Of a stretch of 64,000 nucleotides of DNA, positions 42,899 to 50,689 are shown in pieces (position 1 is the stretch's first letter; the number at the start of each line of letters is the position of its first letter). Where the stretch lies: positions 242,918 to 306,917 of the forward strand of contig JAVYKX010000001.1 of assembly GCA_038741495.1 (NCBI GenBank), given 5' to 3'. Position numbers and translations under genes: made by a program. The notes beneath the pieces were generated by a model. That model saw nothing but the letters and a program-made list of their open reading frames with translations. It had not been told where the DNA came from and made no database searches. Source of the stretch: Thermofilum sp. (GTDB lineage Archaea; Thermoproteota; Thermoprotei; Thermofilales; Thermofilaceae).

Positions 42899-44122
42899 AT
42901 GTCAAGCTTGCCAGCGATAGAGGGGGGAAGACCCCAGAGACCCTACTTTAAGGAGTATTTTCCCACGTTCACTCAGGAGGAGAAAGAGCTCGTGCTGAAG
43001 GTTTTGGAGAGCGGGAGGCTCTCCTCGACTGCGGGAAGCATCACTAGGAAATTCGAGGAGGAGTTTAGCAAGTACATCAAGGTTAGGTATTCGCTAGCGG
43101 TGTCTAACGGGACGGCCGCTCTGCACACTGCTGTAGCGAGCCTAGGGATAGGAGCCGGTGACGAGGTGATCACCACGCCTTTTAGCTTCGTTGCCTCGGC
43201 TACTGCGATTCTCCACAATAACGCGGTACCAGTTTTCGCGGATATAGACCTAGAGACGCTTAACATAGATCCCGAGACCATCGAGGATAGGATAACTCCT
43301 AGAACAAGAGCGATTCTCGCAGTTCACATCGCCGGGCACCCTGCCGAGATGGACGAGATCATGAAAATAGCTCGGGAGCACGGCCTCGCGGTGATAGAAG
43401 ACTGCGCGCAGGCTATAGGTAGCGAGTATAGAGGAAGGAAGGTTGGAGGCATTGGCGATGTGGGCGGCTTCAGCTTCTACCAGTCGAAGAACATCACTAC
43501 CGGCGAGGGCGGGATGGTTACTACCAATAGCGAAGAAATCTACAGGAAAGCTAGGCTCTTCGTAAATCACGGCCAGGAGGATAGGTACTACCATGTTCTT
43601 CTCGGGTGGAACTACCGGATTACAGAGCTTCAAGCGGCCGTTGGTCTGGCTCAGCTCGCGAAGATCGACGAGCTGAATGCTCAAAGAGAGAGAATAGCCA
43701 GGATCTACACGGAGGAGCTGGAGAGCCTAGACGGTGATCTGGTCCAGCTACCTAAGGCGCGAAGCCACGTGAAGCACACTTGGCACATCTACCAGGTGCT
43801 TTTAAAGCTCGAGAAGTTGAGGGTGAGTCGAGACCGTATTGTGGAGGCTCTGAGGGCGGAGAACGTCCTGGCTCTAGTAGCCTACCCTCGCGTGATATAC
43901 GAGAACCCGCTGTTCCTGCAGCTAGTGGGATACGGGAGGGGCTGTCCCTGGGCATGCCCCTTCCGGGGCGCTGGAGTTTCCTACAAGAAGGGTATGTCGC
44001 CGCGCGCCGAGCTGGCTGCGAGAAGCGTTGTAACATTGCCGACTCTAGCGGGGATGAGTGAGGAGGACGCGCTCGATACAGCAGCTGCATTTAAGAAGGT
44101 GCTATTCTACTACAAGGTGTGA
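42899..44122 (+). CDS. DegT/DnrJ/EryC1 family PLP-dependent sugar aminotransferase
   Basis: About 407 residues. Pyridoxal-binding features include SNGTAALHTAVASLGIG (about 78-94), TTPFSFVASATAILH, EDCAQAIGSEYRGRKVG (about 166-182) and the Schiff-base lysine in FYQSKNITTGEGGM (about 193-206). These enzymes aminate keto-sugars for glycan synthesis. GTG 42851 is an alternative that overlaps the HD stop (GTGA), but its extra 16 residues match nothing. The end overlaps the next gene by 4 nt. Confidence 0.88.
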   Translation: MSSLPAIEGGRPQRPYFKEYFPTFTQEEKELVLKVLESGRLSSTAGSITRKFEEEFSKYIKVRYSLAVSNGTAALHTAVASLGIGAGDEVITTPFSFVASATAILHNNAVPVFADIDLETLNIDPETIEDRITPRTRAILAVHIAGHPAEMDEIMKIAREHGLAVIEDCAQAIGSEYRGRKVGGIGDVGGFSFYQSKNITTGEGGMVTTNSEEIYRKARLFVNHGQEDRYYHVLLGWNYRITELQAAVGLAQLAKIDELNAQRERIARIYTEELESLDGDLVQLPKARSHVKHTWHIYQVLLKLEKLRVSRDRIVEALRAENVLALVAYPRVIYENPLFLQLVGYGRGCPWACPFRGAGVSYKKGMSPRAELAARSVVTLPTLAGMSEEDALDTAAAFKKVLFYYKV

Positions 44123-44823
44123 AAGAGGCGAGAATTCCCGATATTCTCGCAAGAGCCGTGAGAGAGGGAAGAAGCTTCCTCTCCCTCTCTGAATCGCTTG
44201 AAGTGCTCAGAGCCTACGATCTCCCCGTAGCCAACTATGCTGTGATCAGAAGCTTGGACGACATCTCCGCGGCAGGGAAGGTAGGGTACCCCCTTGTCCT
44301 CAAGCTCGATTCACCAGACATAGTTCACAAGACCGAGTTCGGCGGGGTTAAAGTGGGCATCCAGTCCCCCGAAGAGCTGAGGAAGAGCATGGAGGACATG
44401 CTTTCACGTGTGCGTAGTGCCAGTCCGAATGTCCGCTTAACGGGCTTCGTCGTCCAGGAGCTTGTCCGAAATGCTCACGAGGTTATCATTGGCGGATTGA
44501 ACGACGCACAGTTCGGCCCGCTGATAGTTTTCGGGCTGGGAGGAATCTTCGTCGAGATATTGAAAGATGTGGTCTTCGACCTCGCACCCGTCAGCGTAGA
44601 GGAGGCTCTAGAGATGATAAAGAAGATTAAAGGGTACAGGCTTCTCGAGGGCTACAGGGGTCTCGAGAAGGCAAACTTCGAGCTCCTAGCCGAAACGATT
44701 AGCAAGGCATCTTTCATGTTCAGCGAGCTATCGCCCTATGTCGATGAAATGGACCTCAACCCCACTTTCGTGAGCAGCTCATGGGTAAAGATCGTGGACG
44801 CGCGTTTCAAACTCAGGACGTAA
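44119..44823 (+). CDS. ADP-forming acyl-CoA synthetase, beta subunit
   Basis: The 234-residue ATP-grasp protein matches the beta subunit of ADP-forming acetyl/acyl-CoA synthetase in length. Motifs are YPLVLKLDSPDIVHKTEFGGV (about 56-77), FVVQELVRNAHEVIIGG (about 115-131), FGPLIVFGLGGIFVEI and DEMDLNP (about 213-219). The enzyme makes ATP from acyl-CoA during fermentation. The alpha subunit is not in the window and could be elsewhere. The GTG overlaps the DegT stop. Confidence 0.85.
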   Translation: MKEARIPDILARAVREGRSFLSLSESLEVLRAYDLPVANYAVIRSLDDISAAGKVGYPLVLKLDSPDIVHKTEFGGVKVGIQSPEELRKSMEDMLSRVRSASPNVRLTGFVVQELVRNAHEVIIGGLNDAQFGPLIVFGLGGIFVEILKDVVFDLAPVSVEEALEMIKKIKGYRLLEGYRGLEKANFELLAETISKASFMFSELSPYVDEMDLNPTFVSSSWVKIVDARFKLRT

Positions 44824-44870
44824 AGCGAGCTGGAAAAGTTTTTGAGGTTTTAAGGGAAGATCGCCAGGGG

Positions 44871-44975
44871 ATGATGTCACGACGGTCTCTCGAGTTGGTG
44901 AGGAGTCTTCTCGCGGCTGACCCGTCTCTTCTCGCGGCTGTACTTTCTCCTTCCCTGAGACGCAAAAGGCTTTAA
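44871..44975 (+). CDS. Possible 34-residue leaderless small protein (or RNA gene)
   Basis: A TATA-like GTTTTAAG (44847-44854) lies 20-24 nt before ATG ATG at 44871/44874, followed by a 34-residue frame rich in Leu and Arg, with the repeated unit SLLAADP/SLLAAVL. The repeat is a 14-nt direct repeat at 44906-44919 and 44927-44940. The same stretch has C/D-like motifs (see findings), so coding status is uncertain. Confidence 0.3.
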   Translation: MMSRRSLELVRSLLAADPSLLAAVLSPSLRRKRL

Positions 44976-45011
44976 GGGGAGGAGCGCCTCTGGTTTAGGC
45001 GAAGTGAGTTA

Positions 45012-45677
45012 ATGTCGCGCGAAATCGGGAAGGAAACATTTCTCAAGGCTGTGCTCCGCAGGTATCTTCTCAGACAGTTCCCCGACCTGACTTCTCAAGA
45101 GCTCGATTTCATGGTCGGGGTAGCACTAGAGGACCTCCTGAACTACGTTGCCTTCTCAGGTAACTACATCTATGAAGCTAGCTACAGAGAGAGGGCTGTT
45201 GAGCAGCTTGCCGGGCTCGCCGAGAGCGACCCGATCGGCTTCGACAGGCTGGTCACAGAGCACATGGAGGTTTGGAGCATCAAGTGGAACCAACGTGTCA
45301 AACTTGTACTGGGTAAGGATGCCCAGGATTCCCGCGGCAGCGAGAATTTAGAGAGAAAGGTAGGGCAGCTCATACCCCTCCTCAAGGATCTCTACAGCTG
45401 GCTGCAGCGCTTCGCCGTAGGATCGCTTATCAGCAACGGAGAAGTCTGCTTTACGAATCTGATCGCCGAGACTGTTGTGAAGGAAGTTCTCTACAAGCTG
45501 GTTTCCTCGATGTCTATCCAGGAGGCGGCGAAGTTCGTTGCAGAAAACCCAGCTTTCCTCATAAGCGAGATCGTTCAAAGGGCTCGCGGCGCTGCCCGCT
45601 ATAGAGGGAACCTCGTTATCGTCCGCGTGAACCCGAGCTTCTTTGAAGAGAACAGGGGTGAGGTCATTGAGTGGTAG
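45012..45677 (+). CDS. Helical protein of unknown function
   Basis: The 221-residue protein is mostly helical and has no recognised motif. The N terminus is FLKAVLRRYLLRQFPDLTSQELDFMVGVALEDLLNYVAF, a charged helix pair. A single Cys occurs near the middle. ATG 45012 has a TATA-like GCTTTAAGG about 38 nt upstream. It overlaps the BFN-type nuclease gene by about 11 nt, so they form an operon with xerA downstream. Confidence 0.6.
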   Translation: MSREIGKETFLKAVLRRYLLRQFPDLTSQELDFMVGVALEDLLNYVAFSGNYIYEASYRERAVEQLAGLAESDPIGFDRLVTEHMEVWSIKWNQRVKLVLGKDAQDSRGSENLERKVGQLIPLLKDLYSWLQRFAVGSLISNGEVCFTNLIAETVVKEVLYKLVSSMSIQEAAKFVAENPAFLISEIVQRARGAARYRGNLVIVRVNPSFFEENRGEVIEW

Positions 45678-46149
45678 GAGCGATGCTGGAAGTGAGTACC
45701 TCAAGGCGGAGGTCGTAAACGTCTACCCGGTCATTACTAGTGGGGGAGGCTCAGCTTATGTAATGCTTCTAGAGGCTGCGGAGTGGAAGGGGAGGGTTCT
45801 ACCCATATTTATTGGAGTCAGCGAGGGTCTGGCTATTCAGAGCGTCCTGCTGGGTATTAGGTACGAGAGGCCTATGACTCATGACCTTCTCGTTAACATT
45901 CTCGAAGCGCTCGGCGTATCGGTCGAGAAGGTGACGATCGACGCTTTGCTGGGCAACTCGGTGTACACGGCGACGCTCTTTCTCATCCGCGAGGTCGGAG
46001 GGAGGACCGAGCGGATACAGATCGACGCCCGCCCCAGCGATAGCGTCGCGATAGCCCTTAGGACGGGCGCACCCATCTACGTTGCGAAACACTTAGAAGT
46101 AAACACGAGAAAGCCTGAAGAGCTAGGGCTAGGCTATGAAGAGCGGTGA
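45667..46149 (+). CDS. Bifunctional nuclease (DUF151/BFN) family protein
   Basis: About 160 residues. Typical features: VLPIFIGVSEGLAIQSVLLG (about 42-61), RPMTHDLLVNILEALG (about 65-80) and the conserved IQIDARPSDSVAIALRTGAPIYV (about 117-139). Plant and bacterial BFN proteins cut RNA and DNA. TTG 45667 is placed after GGTGAGGT; GTG 45658 and a TTG at 45643 are alternatives. The stop overlaps the xerA start by 14 nt. Confidence 0.85.
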   Translation: MSGRSDAGSEYLKAEVVNVYPVITSGGGSAYVMLLEAAEWKGRVLPIFIGVSEGLAIQSVLLGIRYERPMTHDLLVNILEALGVSVEKVTIDALLGNSVYTATLFLIREVGGRTERIQIDARPSDSVAIALRTGAPIYVAKHLEVNTRKPEELGLGYEER

Positions 46150-47041
46150 AGGCACTTACGAACTGCTTGGGAGTAAGACGAACTCGGAGCTTCTGGAGCT
46201 GTACATATCCCACCTGGTGGCAAGGAACAGATCCAGTAAAACGATCAAGAGCTTCCGAAGCATACTCAAAATGTTCCTTGAATTTCTGGGCAGCAAGCAC
46301 GTACGCGAAGTAACTGTTTACGACATAGATCTATTCCTCGCGAAGCTCCGCGAGATGGGGTGGGGGCCTAGTAGCCTCTACACTGCCGCCGTGGCGGTAA
46401 AGCGCTACCTGGAGTTTCTCGGCCTGGGAGACCAGATAGCGGGTTTCGAGCTTCCGCGGAGGGAAAAGAGGCTGCCGCGCTACCTGGAACCCGATGAGGT
46501 TGCGAGGATGGCAGCTTCGTGCAGTAATCTGAGAGACAGGCTGATTCTTCTACTCCTGTACACTACGGGGCTGCGCGTGAGCGAGCTGGTATCGCTAAAG
46601 CGAGATGACATAGATCTCGAAAGGCGTGCAATCAGAGTGAGGGGTAAAGGTGGGAAAGAGAGGATAGTGTTCTTTCCTGAGAGCTTAGCGAGCATTCTTG
46701 GGAACTATCTTTCATCCCTCGGAGACGGGAGCGAGTACGTATTCCCCTCGTCATCAGGGCACATCCACTACACCACCGTTGAGCGCATCGTTCGCAGAGC
46801 AGCTGAGGCTGCCGGTATCAAGAAGAAGGTTTCCCCTCATGTTCTCAGGCACTCTTTCGCTACTCATAGCCTAGCTATGGGGCTCGATATCAGGGAGATA
46901 CAGGAGCTGCTCGGTCACTCGAGCTTGAGCACGACGCAAGTCTACGCGCACATCTCTAAAGAGAGGTTGAAACGCGACTACGACCGTGTGTGGAGTAAGG
47001 CTGTCCCGCTAGAGGGCACGGGCCGCGTTACTCTGGAGTAA
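46136..47041 (+). CDS. xerA: Tyrosine recombinase XerA-like
   Basis: The 301-residue protein has an N-terminal SAM-like core-binding domain (about 15-105) and a catalytic domain with R147 (TTGLRVSEL), K174 (GKGGKER), H235-x-x-R238 (HVLRHSFATH), H261 (LGHSS) and the nucleophile Y270 (TQVYAH). All active-site residues are present. In archaea XerA resolves chromosome dimers at dif. No candidate dif was identified near it. No phage or element genes flank it, which supports a chromosomal role. The end overlaps the convergent regulator by 14 nt. Confidence 0.93.
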   Translation: MKSGEGTYELLGSKTNSELLELYISHLVARNRSSKTIKSFRSILKMFLEFLGSKHVREVTVYDIDLFLAKLREMGWGPSSLYTAAVAVKRYLEFLGLGDQIAGFELPRREKRLPRYLEPDEVARMAASCSNLRDRLILLLLYTTGLRVSELVSLKRDDIDLERRAIRVRGKGGKERIVFFPESLASILGNYLSSLGDGSEYVFPSSSGHIHYTTVERIVRRAAEAAGIKKKVSPHVLRHSFATHSLAMGLDIREIQELLGHSSLSTTQVYAHISKERLKRDYDRVWSKAVPLEGTGRVTLE

Positions 47042-47342
47042 ATACTCTCATTCTTGGTTTGAGCTCTTCCTCCAACTGCCTCAGCAGCGCTGCTAAGCGG
47101 GCTCCGCGCGGAGTTAGCTTGATGAACCTGTTGGCCGGGCTCCCGCTTCTTCTCTCCTCGACTAAACCTGCGCTTAAGAGCTTGTCCACGTTCCGGTATA
47201 TCGCGGTGGTAGAGAGACCTGTTATTTCCCTCAGCTTGCTAATCATCTTTTCCCCATCGTACAGCGCGAGAAGGATGAGATCCGCTTCAGTGAATATTAG
47301 TTTTTTCTCGATTTCAGATACGTTCTCCAAATCGACCCCCAC
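47028..47342 (-). CDS. MarR/PadR-like winged-helix regulator
   Basis: About 104 residues from GTG 47342. A winged helix is visible in EADLILLALYDGEKMISKLREITGLSTTAIYRNVDKLLSAGLVEERR and KLTPRGARLAALLRQLEEEL. GTG 47342 is 26 nt from a TATA-like box also used by the divergent gene. The frame extends to a GTG at 47390, only 5 nt from the divergent start at 47396, which would put its promoter inside that gene. Confidence 0.75.
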   Translation of the reverse strand: MGVDLENVSEIEKKLIFTEADLILLALYDGEKMISKLREITGLSTTAIYRNVDKLLSAGLVEERRSGSPANRFIKLTPRGARLAALLRQLEEELKPRMRVFTPE

Positions 47343-47360
47343 AGGGGCTAGCTCTTCTGC

Positions 47361-47373
47361 GATAAAAATTATA
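47361..47373. promoter_or_regulatory. Bidirectional TATA-like region
   Basis: GATAAAAATTATA reads as a TATA box on both strands. It is about 30 nt before GTG 47396 on the plus strand and about 26 nt before GTG 47342 on the minus strand, so one site may direct both genes. Confidence 0.5.
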
Positions 47374-47395
47374 GCGCTGACCCCCTTCACGCGGT

Positions 47396-47725
47396 GTGAC
47401 TACAGTCAAGCTCGATGTTTTCAAGCAACTAGATATTAGAGTCGCTAGGGTGATCAGCGCGGAGAGAATTAAGAGAAGCGATAAACTTCTTCTGCTGAAA
47501 GTAGACATAGGAGGTGGTGAGGTTAGGCAGATTGTCGCGGGGCTCGCCCCCCACTACTCGCCCGAGCAGCTTGTGGGCAGAGAGGTTATCGTCTTGGTCA
47601 ACCTTGAGCCAAAGACTCTCATGGGGTACATCTCTCAGGGTATGCTCCTCGCTGCCGTAGAAGATGATAAGCCTGTGCTGATAGTGCCTGAAAGCGAAGT
47701 GAAGGTTGGGGCTAAAATTACCTAA
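47396..47725 (+). CDS. tRNA-binding (OB-fold) protein, MetRS beta-like
   Basis: The 109-residue protein is an EMAP II/CsaA-like tRNA-binding domain: DIRVARVISAERIKRSDKLLLLKVDIGG (about 13-40), VAGLAPHYSPEQLVGREVIVLVNLEPKTLMGYISQGMLLAA. It may be the separate C-terminal subunit of methionyl-tRNA synthetase or a free tRNA chaperone. MetG itself is not in the window. GTG start, near leaderless. Confidence 0.85.
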   Translation: MTTVKLDVFKQLDIRVARVISAERIKRSDKLLLLKVDIGGGEVRQIVAGLAPHYSPEQLVGREVIVLVNLEPKTLMGYISQGMLLAAVEDDKPVLIVPESEVKVGAKIT

Positions 47726-47777
47726 TGCAGCCAGATTCGAGCAGAGAAAAGGGATTAAAGAGAGGAAAAAGGTATGT

Positions 47778-48029
47778 TTACCTGATTCCGAGCATTAAGC
47801 TCCTGTTAAACTTTTGCGTGTCAAGGTCCCTGTAGCTAGCGAGCAGCTTCCTTATAGCTTCTCTAATAGCGTCGCTTCGATTCTGGAAATAACCTCTCTC
47901 GATCAGCTCGTCGAGAACCTCGAGCAAGCCGACGGGAAGCTTTACGCTGATTACACGGGTAACTGCCGTGTAATCCTCGCGGCGTGTTACGTACTCACTT
48001 CCACGTTTCTGCCGTGGTGATGACATCAT
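47778..48029 (-). CDS. Ribbon-helix-helix (CopG-like) DNA-binding protein
   Basis: The 83-residue protein carries the RHH fold: TRVISVKLPVGLLEVLDELIERGYFQNRSDAIREAIRKLLASY (about 24-66), a beta strand and two helices. The N-terminal tail is basic. ATG 48029 or the next ATG (48026) is about 25 nt from a TATA-like TTAATTAC. It may regulate itself, since a TGATG-A-CATCA palindrome covers its start. Confidence 0.8.
   Translation of the reverse strand: MMSSPRQKRGSEYVTRREDYTAVTRVISVKLPVGLLEVLDELIERGYFQNRSDAIREAIRKLLASYRDLDTQKFNRSLMLGIR
48018..48028. promoter_or_regulatory. Palindrome at the start codon of the RHH gene
   Basis: TGATG-A-CATCA is a perfect 5-bp inverted repeat with a 1-nt centre that lies over the ATG codons. 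RHH proteins bind such short palindromes, so self-repression is possible (inference). TATA-like TTAATTAC is at 48051-48058 (minus). Confidence 0.35.
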
Positions 48030-48108
48030 TCCCTCTATTTCCGAGGAGAGTAATTAAGGTGAATCAATACGCCATGGAGACTGTTGTAGGACATTTGAAA
48101 ATAGGGGC

Positions 48109-48149
48109 TCCGGGAAACGTTATAACTCCCTGGTAGGGAGTATCCCGGA
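48109..48149 (+). promoter_or_regulatory. Nested hairpin upstream of the folate cyclo-ligase gene
   Basis: TCCGGGA (48109-48115) pairs with TCCCGGA (48143-48149). Inside, ACTCCC (48125-48130) pairs with GGGAGT (48136-48141) around a 5-nt loop. The whole 41-nt structure ends 6 nt before the ATG at 48156. It could be an RNA leader, an operator, or both. Confidence 0.45.
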
Positions 48150-48155
48150 TTAACC

Positions 48156-48896
48156 ATGCACTCTAGTGCCGCTGCGAACTACGAGAAGATAAAGAGCGAG
48201 CTGAGAAAACAGGCATGGGCGAGGCTGGAGTCTTACGAGGTTGTTGTAGGGCCGAGACCCTGCTACGGTAAGGTTCCGGGCTTTCTCGGCGGGATAAGCG
48301 CTGCCGGGAAGATCGCTAAGACGAGCTTCTTCAAGCAGGCAAGAGCAGTATACTTCACATCTGACGGGGCCAGCAGGCCTCTTAGAGAGGAAGCCCTTCG
48401 GAGGGGTAAAACGATAGTGCTCTCGCAACCCCTGCTGAAAGGCTACGTGGTCGTCCACGGGTCGGAAGTTAGCGCGAGAGAAGCGCGCATGCTATCAACG
48501 CTGAGAGGTGCACTCCAGATGGGTGAGAAGCTGACTCTGCTGGAAGGGATAAAGGTGGATATGGTCGTTATCGGCAGCGTTGCTGTCGACAAAAGCGGTG
48601 GAAGGTTGGGTAGGGGAGATGGGCTCTACGACCTCGAGTACGCGCTCCTAAGGGAGATGCGTGCAGCAGAGGAGAAGACCCCGGTTGTGACCCTTGTGCA
48701 TGACGTTCAGGTTCTCGACGCAGAGATACCGATGCTACCTCACGATGTACCTGTGGATATTATCGCCACCCCTTCATCTCTCCTCATGATCACTGCCCGG
48801 AAGTACCCTAAGCCGAGTGGTGTAATCTGGGATCTTCTCCCCATTCAAAAGATAAAGAGTAGCCGTGTTCTCAGCATGCTTTTCGGCTTATCCTAG
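48156..48896 (+). CDS. 5-formyltetrahydrofolate cyclo-ligase family protein
   Basis: The 246-residue protein has the family signatures GRLGRGDGLYDLEYALL (about 148-164) and VTLVHDVQVLDAEIPMLPHDVPVDIIATP (about 178-206). It is a methenyl-THF synthetase fold that uses ATP, and in archaea may act on a modified folate. GKTIVLSQPLLKG occurs in the middle. Convergent with the archaemetzincin gene by 3 nt. Confidence 0.85.
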   Translation: MHSSAAANYEKIKSELRKQAWARLESYEVVVGPRPCYGKVPGFLGGISAAGKIAKTSFFKQARAVYFTSDGASRPLREEALRRGKTIVLSQPLLKGYVVVHGSEVSAREARMLSTLRGALQMGEKLTLLEGIKVDMVVIGSVAVDKSGGRLGRGDGLYDLEYALLREMRAAEEKTPVVTLVHDVQVLDAEIPMLPHDVPVDIIATPSSLLMITARKYPKPSGVIWDLLPIQKIKSSRVLSMLFGLS

Positions 48897-48899
48897 CGG

Positions 48900-49463
48900 C
48901 TAAACGCGGAGTAAACCGGGGGCTGCGAGACTCAGTTCTCTCACGCACCTACTACAGAAGAACGCACTCTTCCTGTCGACATCCACTACAGAGTTGCTGA
49001 ATCTCATCACGCAATTGTTGGGGCAGTGCTGCAACCCGAAGCTGTGGCCTAGCTCGTGAAGAGCCTCCTTAAGCAACCGAGCCCGAAACAGCGCATCGCT
49101 GGGCGTCTCGTGGTAAAGCTCTGGGCGCAGCCTCTCGGTGAACACTACGCCGCCCCAGCCCTCAGCAGCTATGCCGAAGACGAAGTTCAACCCCTCCACG
49201 TAACCATCCCCATTAATCACCACTAGGACTCTCTGGTAGGGCAGTACTCCGAACTTTGAGTGCAACGCGTGTAAAAGCTCGTCAGCACGGATCTGTCCTC
49301 TATCCTCGTCAAGGTGTTCGAGAATCAAGCCCATCGGCAGGGAGCCTGCCGCTATCACCTTGATGTTTAGTAGGCGCGTTAGGCTCTGCGTGAGAAAGTC
49401 CACGTATTGCTTCTCAAGCTGAACAGAGTACAGTACCAGGCTGTAGCTACTGCCAGCCGCCAC
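48900..49463 (-). CDS. amzA: Archaemetzincin
   Basis: The 187-residue protein has the zinc motif HELGHSFGLQHC (HExxHxxGxxxC) and a further C-x4-CVM-FSNS and FCSRC, which forms the extra zinc site of the family. The length is right with GTG 49463. A longer frame to 49592 would overlap the divergent gene start and exceed the usual size. It is a metalloprotease whose physiological substrate is not known. TATA-like ATTAT-type boxes lie between it and the divergent gene. Confidence 0.93.
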   Translation of the reverse strand: MAAGSSYSLVLYSVQLEKQYVDFLTQSLTRLLNIKVIAAGSLPMGLILEHLDEDRGQIRADELLHALHSKFGVLPYQRVLVVINGDGYVEGLNFVFGIAAEGWGGVVFTERLRPELYHETPSDALFRARLLKEALHELGHSFGLQHCPNNCVMRFSNSVVDVDRKSAFFCSRCVRELSLAAPGLLRV

Positions 49464-49553
49464 GGTAGTAACACCACCGTAATCTCCCAGTTTTCCACGG
49501 CTAGAATAAAGTGTTGCTTTATCACCTCCGCTCCACCGCTTCCGCTTACGGGT

Positions 49554-49940
49554 ATGAACTGGAGGGATGCTGTCGACACAGCTGTAATTCACGCTGAAAG
49601 GAGCACTTACCTGCTGCTCACCCTCTCGGTTATACTCATCCCTATTTACGGTGTAACGGGCGAGCCGCAGTTTCTACTTCTCCCCTCGCAGCTTACCGCT
49701 TCCGCATTCGTAGGGTTGCTCGCCTACAGCTACCTTAAGAGGTTCTTCGAAGAGCAGCAACCAGGTAGGCGGGCTTTTGCAGCGATCATCCCATCATACT
49801 CGGCCTTGCTGGGGGTCTTCGTTCCACTCCTCAACAGCACACCAGCCTCACTAGTTATGATCTCCACCGTGCTGGGAGTTATCCTGAGCCTCAAACTGTA
49901 CTCTGCCGTGAGGGAGTACGAGGTAATTATGAAGGTTTGA
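49554..49940 (+). CDS. Small multi-helix membrane protein of unknown function
   Basis: The 128-residue protein has about four transmembrane helices (about 18-38, 43-60, 76-93 and 97-117) and a short helical N terminus. No motif is recognised. ATG 49554 is 34 nt after a TATA-like GCTTTATC. Divergent from the archaemetzincin gene and 51 nt before ribK; no functional link is clear. Confidence 0.6.
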   Translation: MNWRDAVDTAVIHAERSTYLLLTLSVILIPIYGVTGEPQFLLLPSQLTASAFVGLLAYSYLKRFFEEQQPGRRAFAAIIPSYSALLGVFVPLLNSTPASLVMISTVLGVILSLKLYSAVREYEVIMKV

Positions 49941-49958
49941 GGAGGCGGTGAACTAACT

Positions 49959-49967
49959 GATATATTA
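49959..49967 (+). promoter_or_regulatory. TATA-like promoter of ribK
   Basis: GATATATTA is centred 29 nt before ATG 49992, a leaderless arrangement. Confidence 0.6.
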
Positions 49968-49991
49968 GGGCTTCATGGAATTACGCCCAAT

Positions 49992-50678
49992 ATGACCCCC
50001 AACCCCGATAACGAAGTACTCCCTCTCCTTCTAGAGCTCGCCCGCAGGGGATGTCTCTACGCGCCGAGAAGGATCAGCAAGGTCGAGGTAGCTAAGATTC
50101 TAGGCATGAGTCCATGGAAGCTGAACAAACTTCTCCAGTTCGCAGAGGAGGATGGCTATGTGGAGAAGAAGAGGATTGGGAGAACGTTCTCGTACCAGCT
50201 AACTCCACGAGCGGTAATATTGCTACACCGCGTTCACAGGCTTCTTTCATCGGTTCTCAGAGGTCAGCCTTTCGCCAGGCTGAGGGGCTTCGCCGTAGCG
50301 GGCTTAGGCGAGGGGGCTTACTATATGAGCATCCCCAGGTATGTGGAAGCGTTTAAGGAGGTGTTGGGGTACCAACCGTACGCGGGAACACTCAACGTAA
50401 AGCTCGATGAGGAGAGCGTTAAGGTTAGGAGGGATTTAAGATCCCAAGGTGTAGGCTGCAGGATAGAGGGTTTCACTTTAGATGACCGAGAATTCTGTGG
50501 GGTAACTGTGTACAGAGCGGTGATCACGGGCAACGGTATCAGTGTGTCGGGCGCTGCTCTAGACATAGATAAGACCAAGCACGGCGACGATATCCTCGAG
50601 CTGATCGCACCTGTAAAGCTAAGAGACGTTCTCAAGCTGCGCGATGGAGACCCGGTAGAGGTTCTAATCCTGGAGTGA
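49992..50678 (+). CDS. ribK: CTP-dependent riboflavin kinase with N-terminal winged helix
   Basis: The 228-residue protein has a winged helix (about 28-70: KVEVAKILGMSPWKLNKLLQFAEEDGYVEKKR) fused to the archaeal RibK domain (about 97-228). The RibK signatures are GLGEGAYYMS (about 104-113), GYQPYAGTLNV (about 125-135) and the late EFCGVTVYRAVITG. It phosphorylates riboflavin with CTP to make FMN. The regulatory domain may also let it repress its own gene as in related RbkR proteins (known family feature). Confidence 0.9.
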   Translation: MTPNPDNEVLPLLLELARRGCLYAPRRISKVEVAKILGMSPWKLNKLLQFAEEDGYVEKKRIGRTFSYQLTPRAVILLHRVHRLLSSVLRGQPFARLRGFAVAGLGEGAYYMSIPRYVEAFKEVLGYQPYAGTLNVKLDEESVKVRRDLRSQGVGCRIEGFTLDDREFCGVTVYRAVITGNGISVSGAALDIDKTKHGDDILELIAPVKLRDVLKLRDGDPVEVLILE

Positions 50679-50689
50679 TCAGGGAACCT

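Noticed and set aside
44781-44870. Longer 64-residue frame including the end of the acyl-CoA synthetase gene
   Set aside because: Its first 30 residues overlap a real gene in another frame. Only the part from 44871 has a promoter-like site.
44906-44940. Tandem 14-nt direct repeat
   Set aside because: The units are 21 nt apart and in frame with the 34-residue reading, so this is a peptide-level repeat, not a CRISPR or att site.
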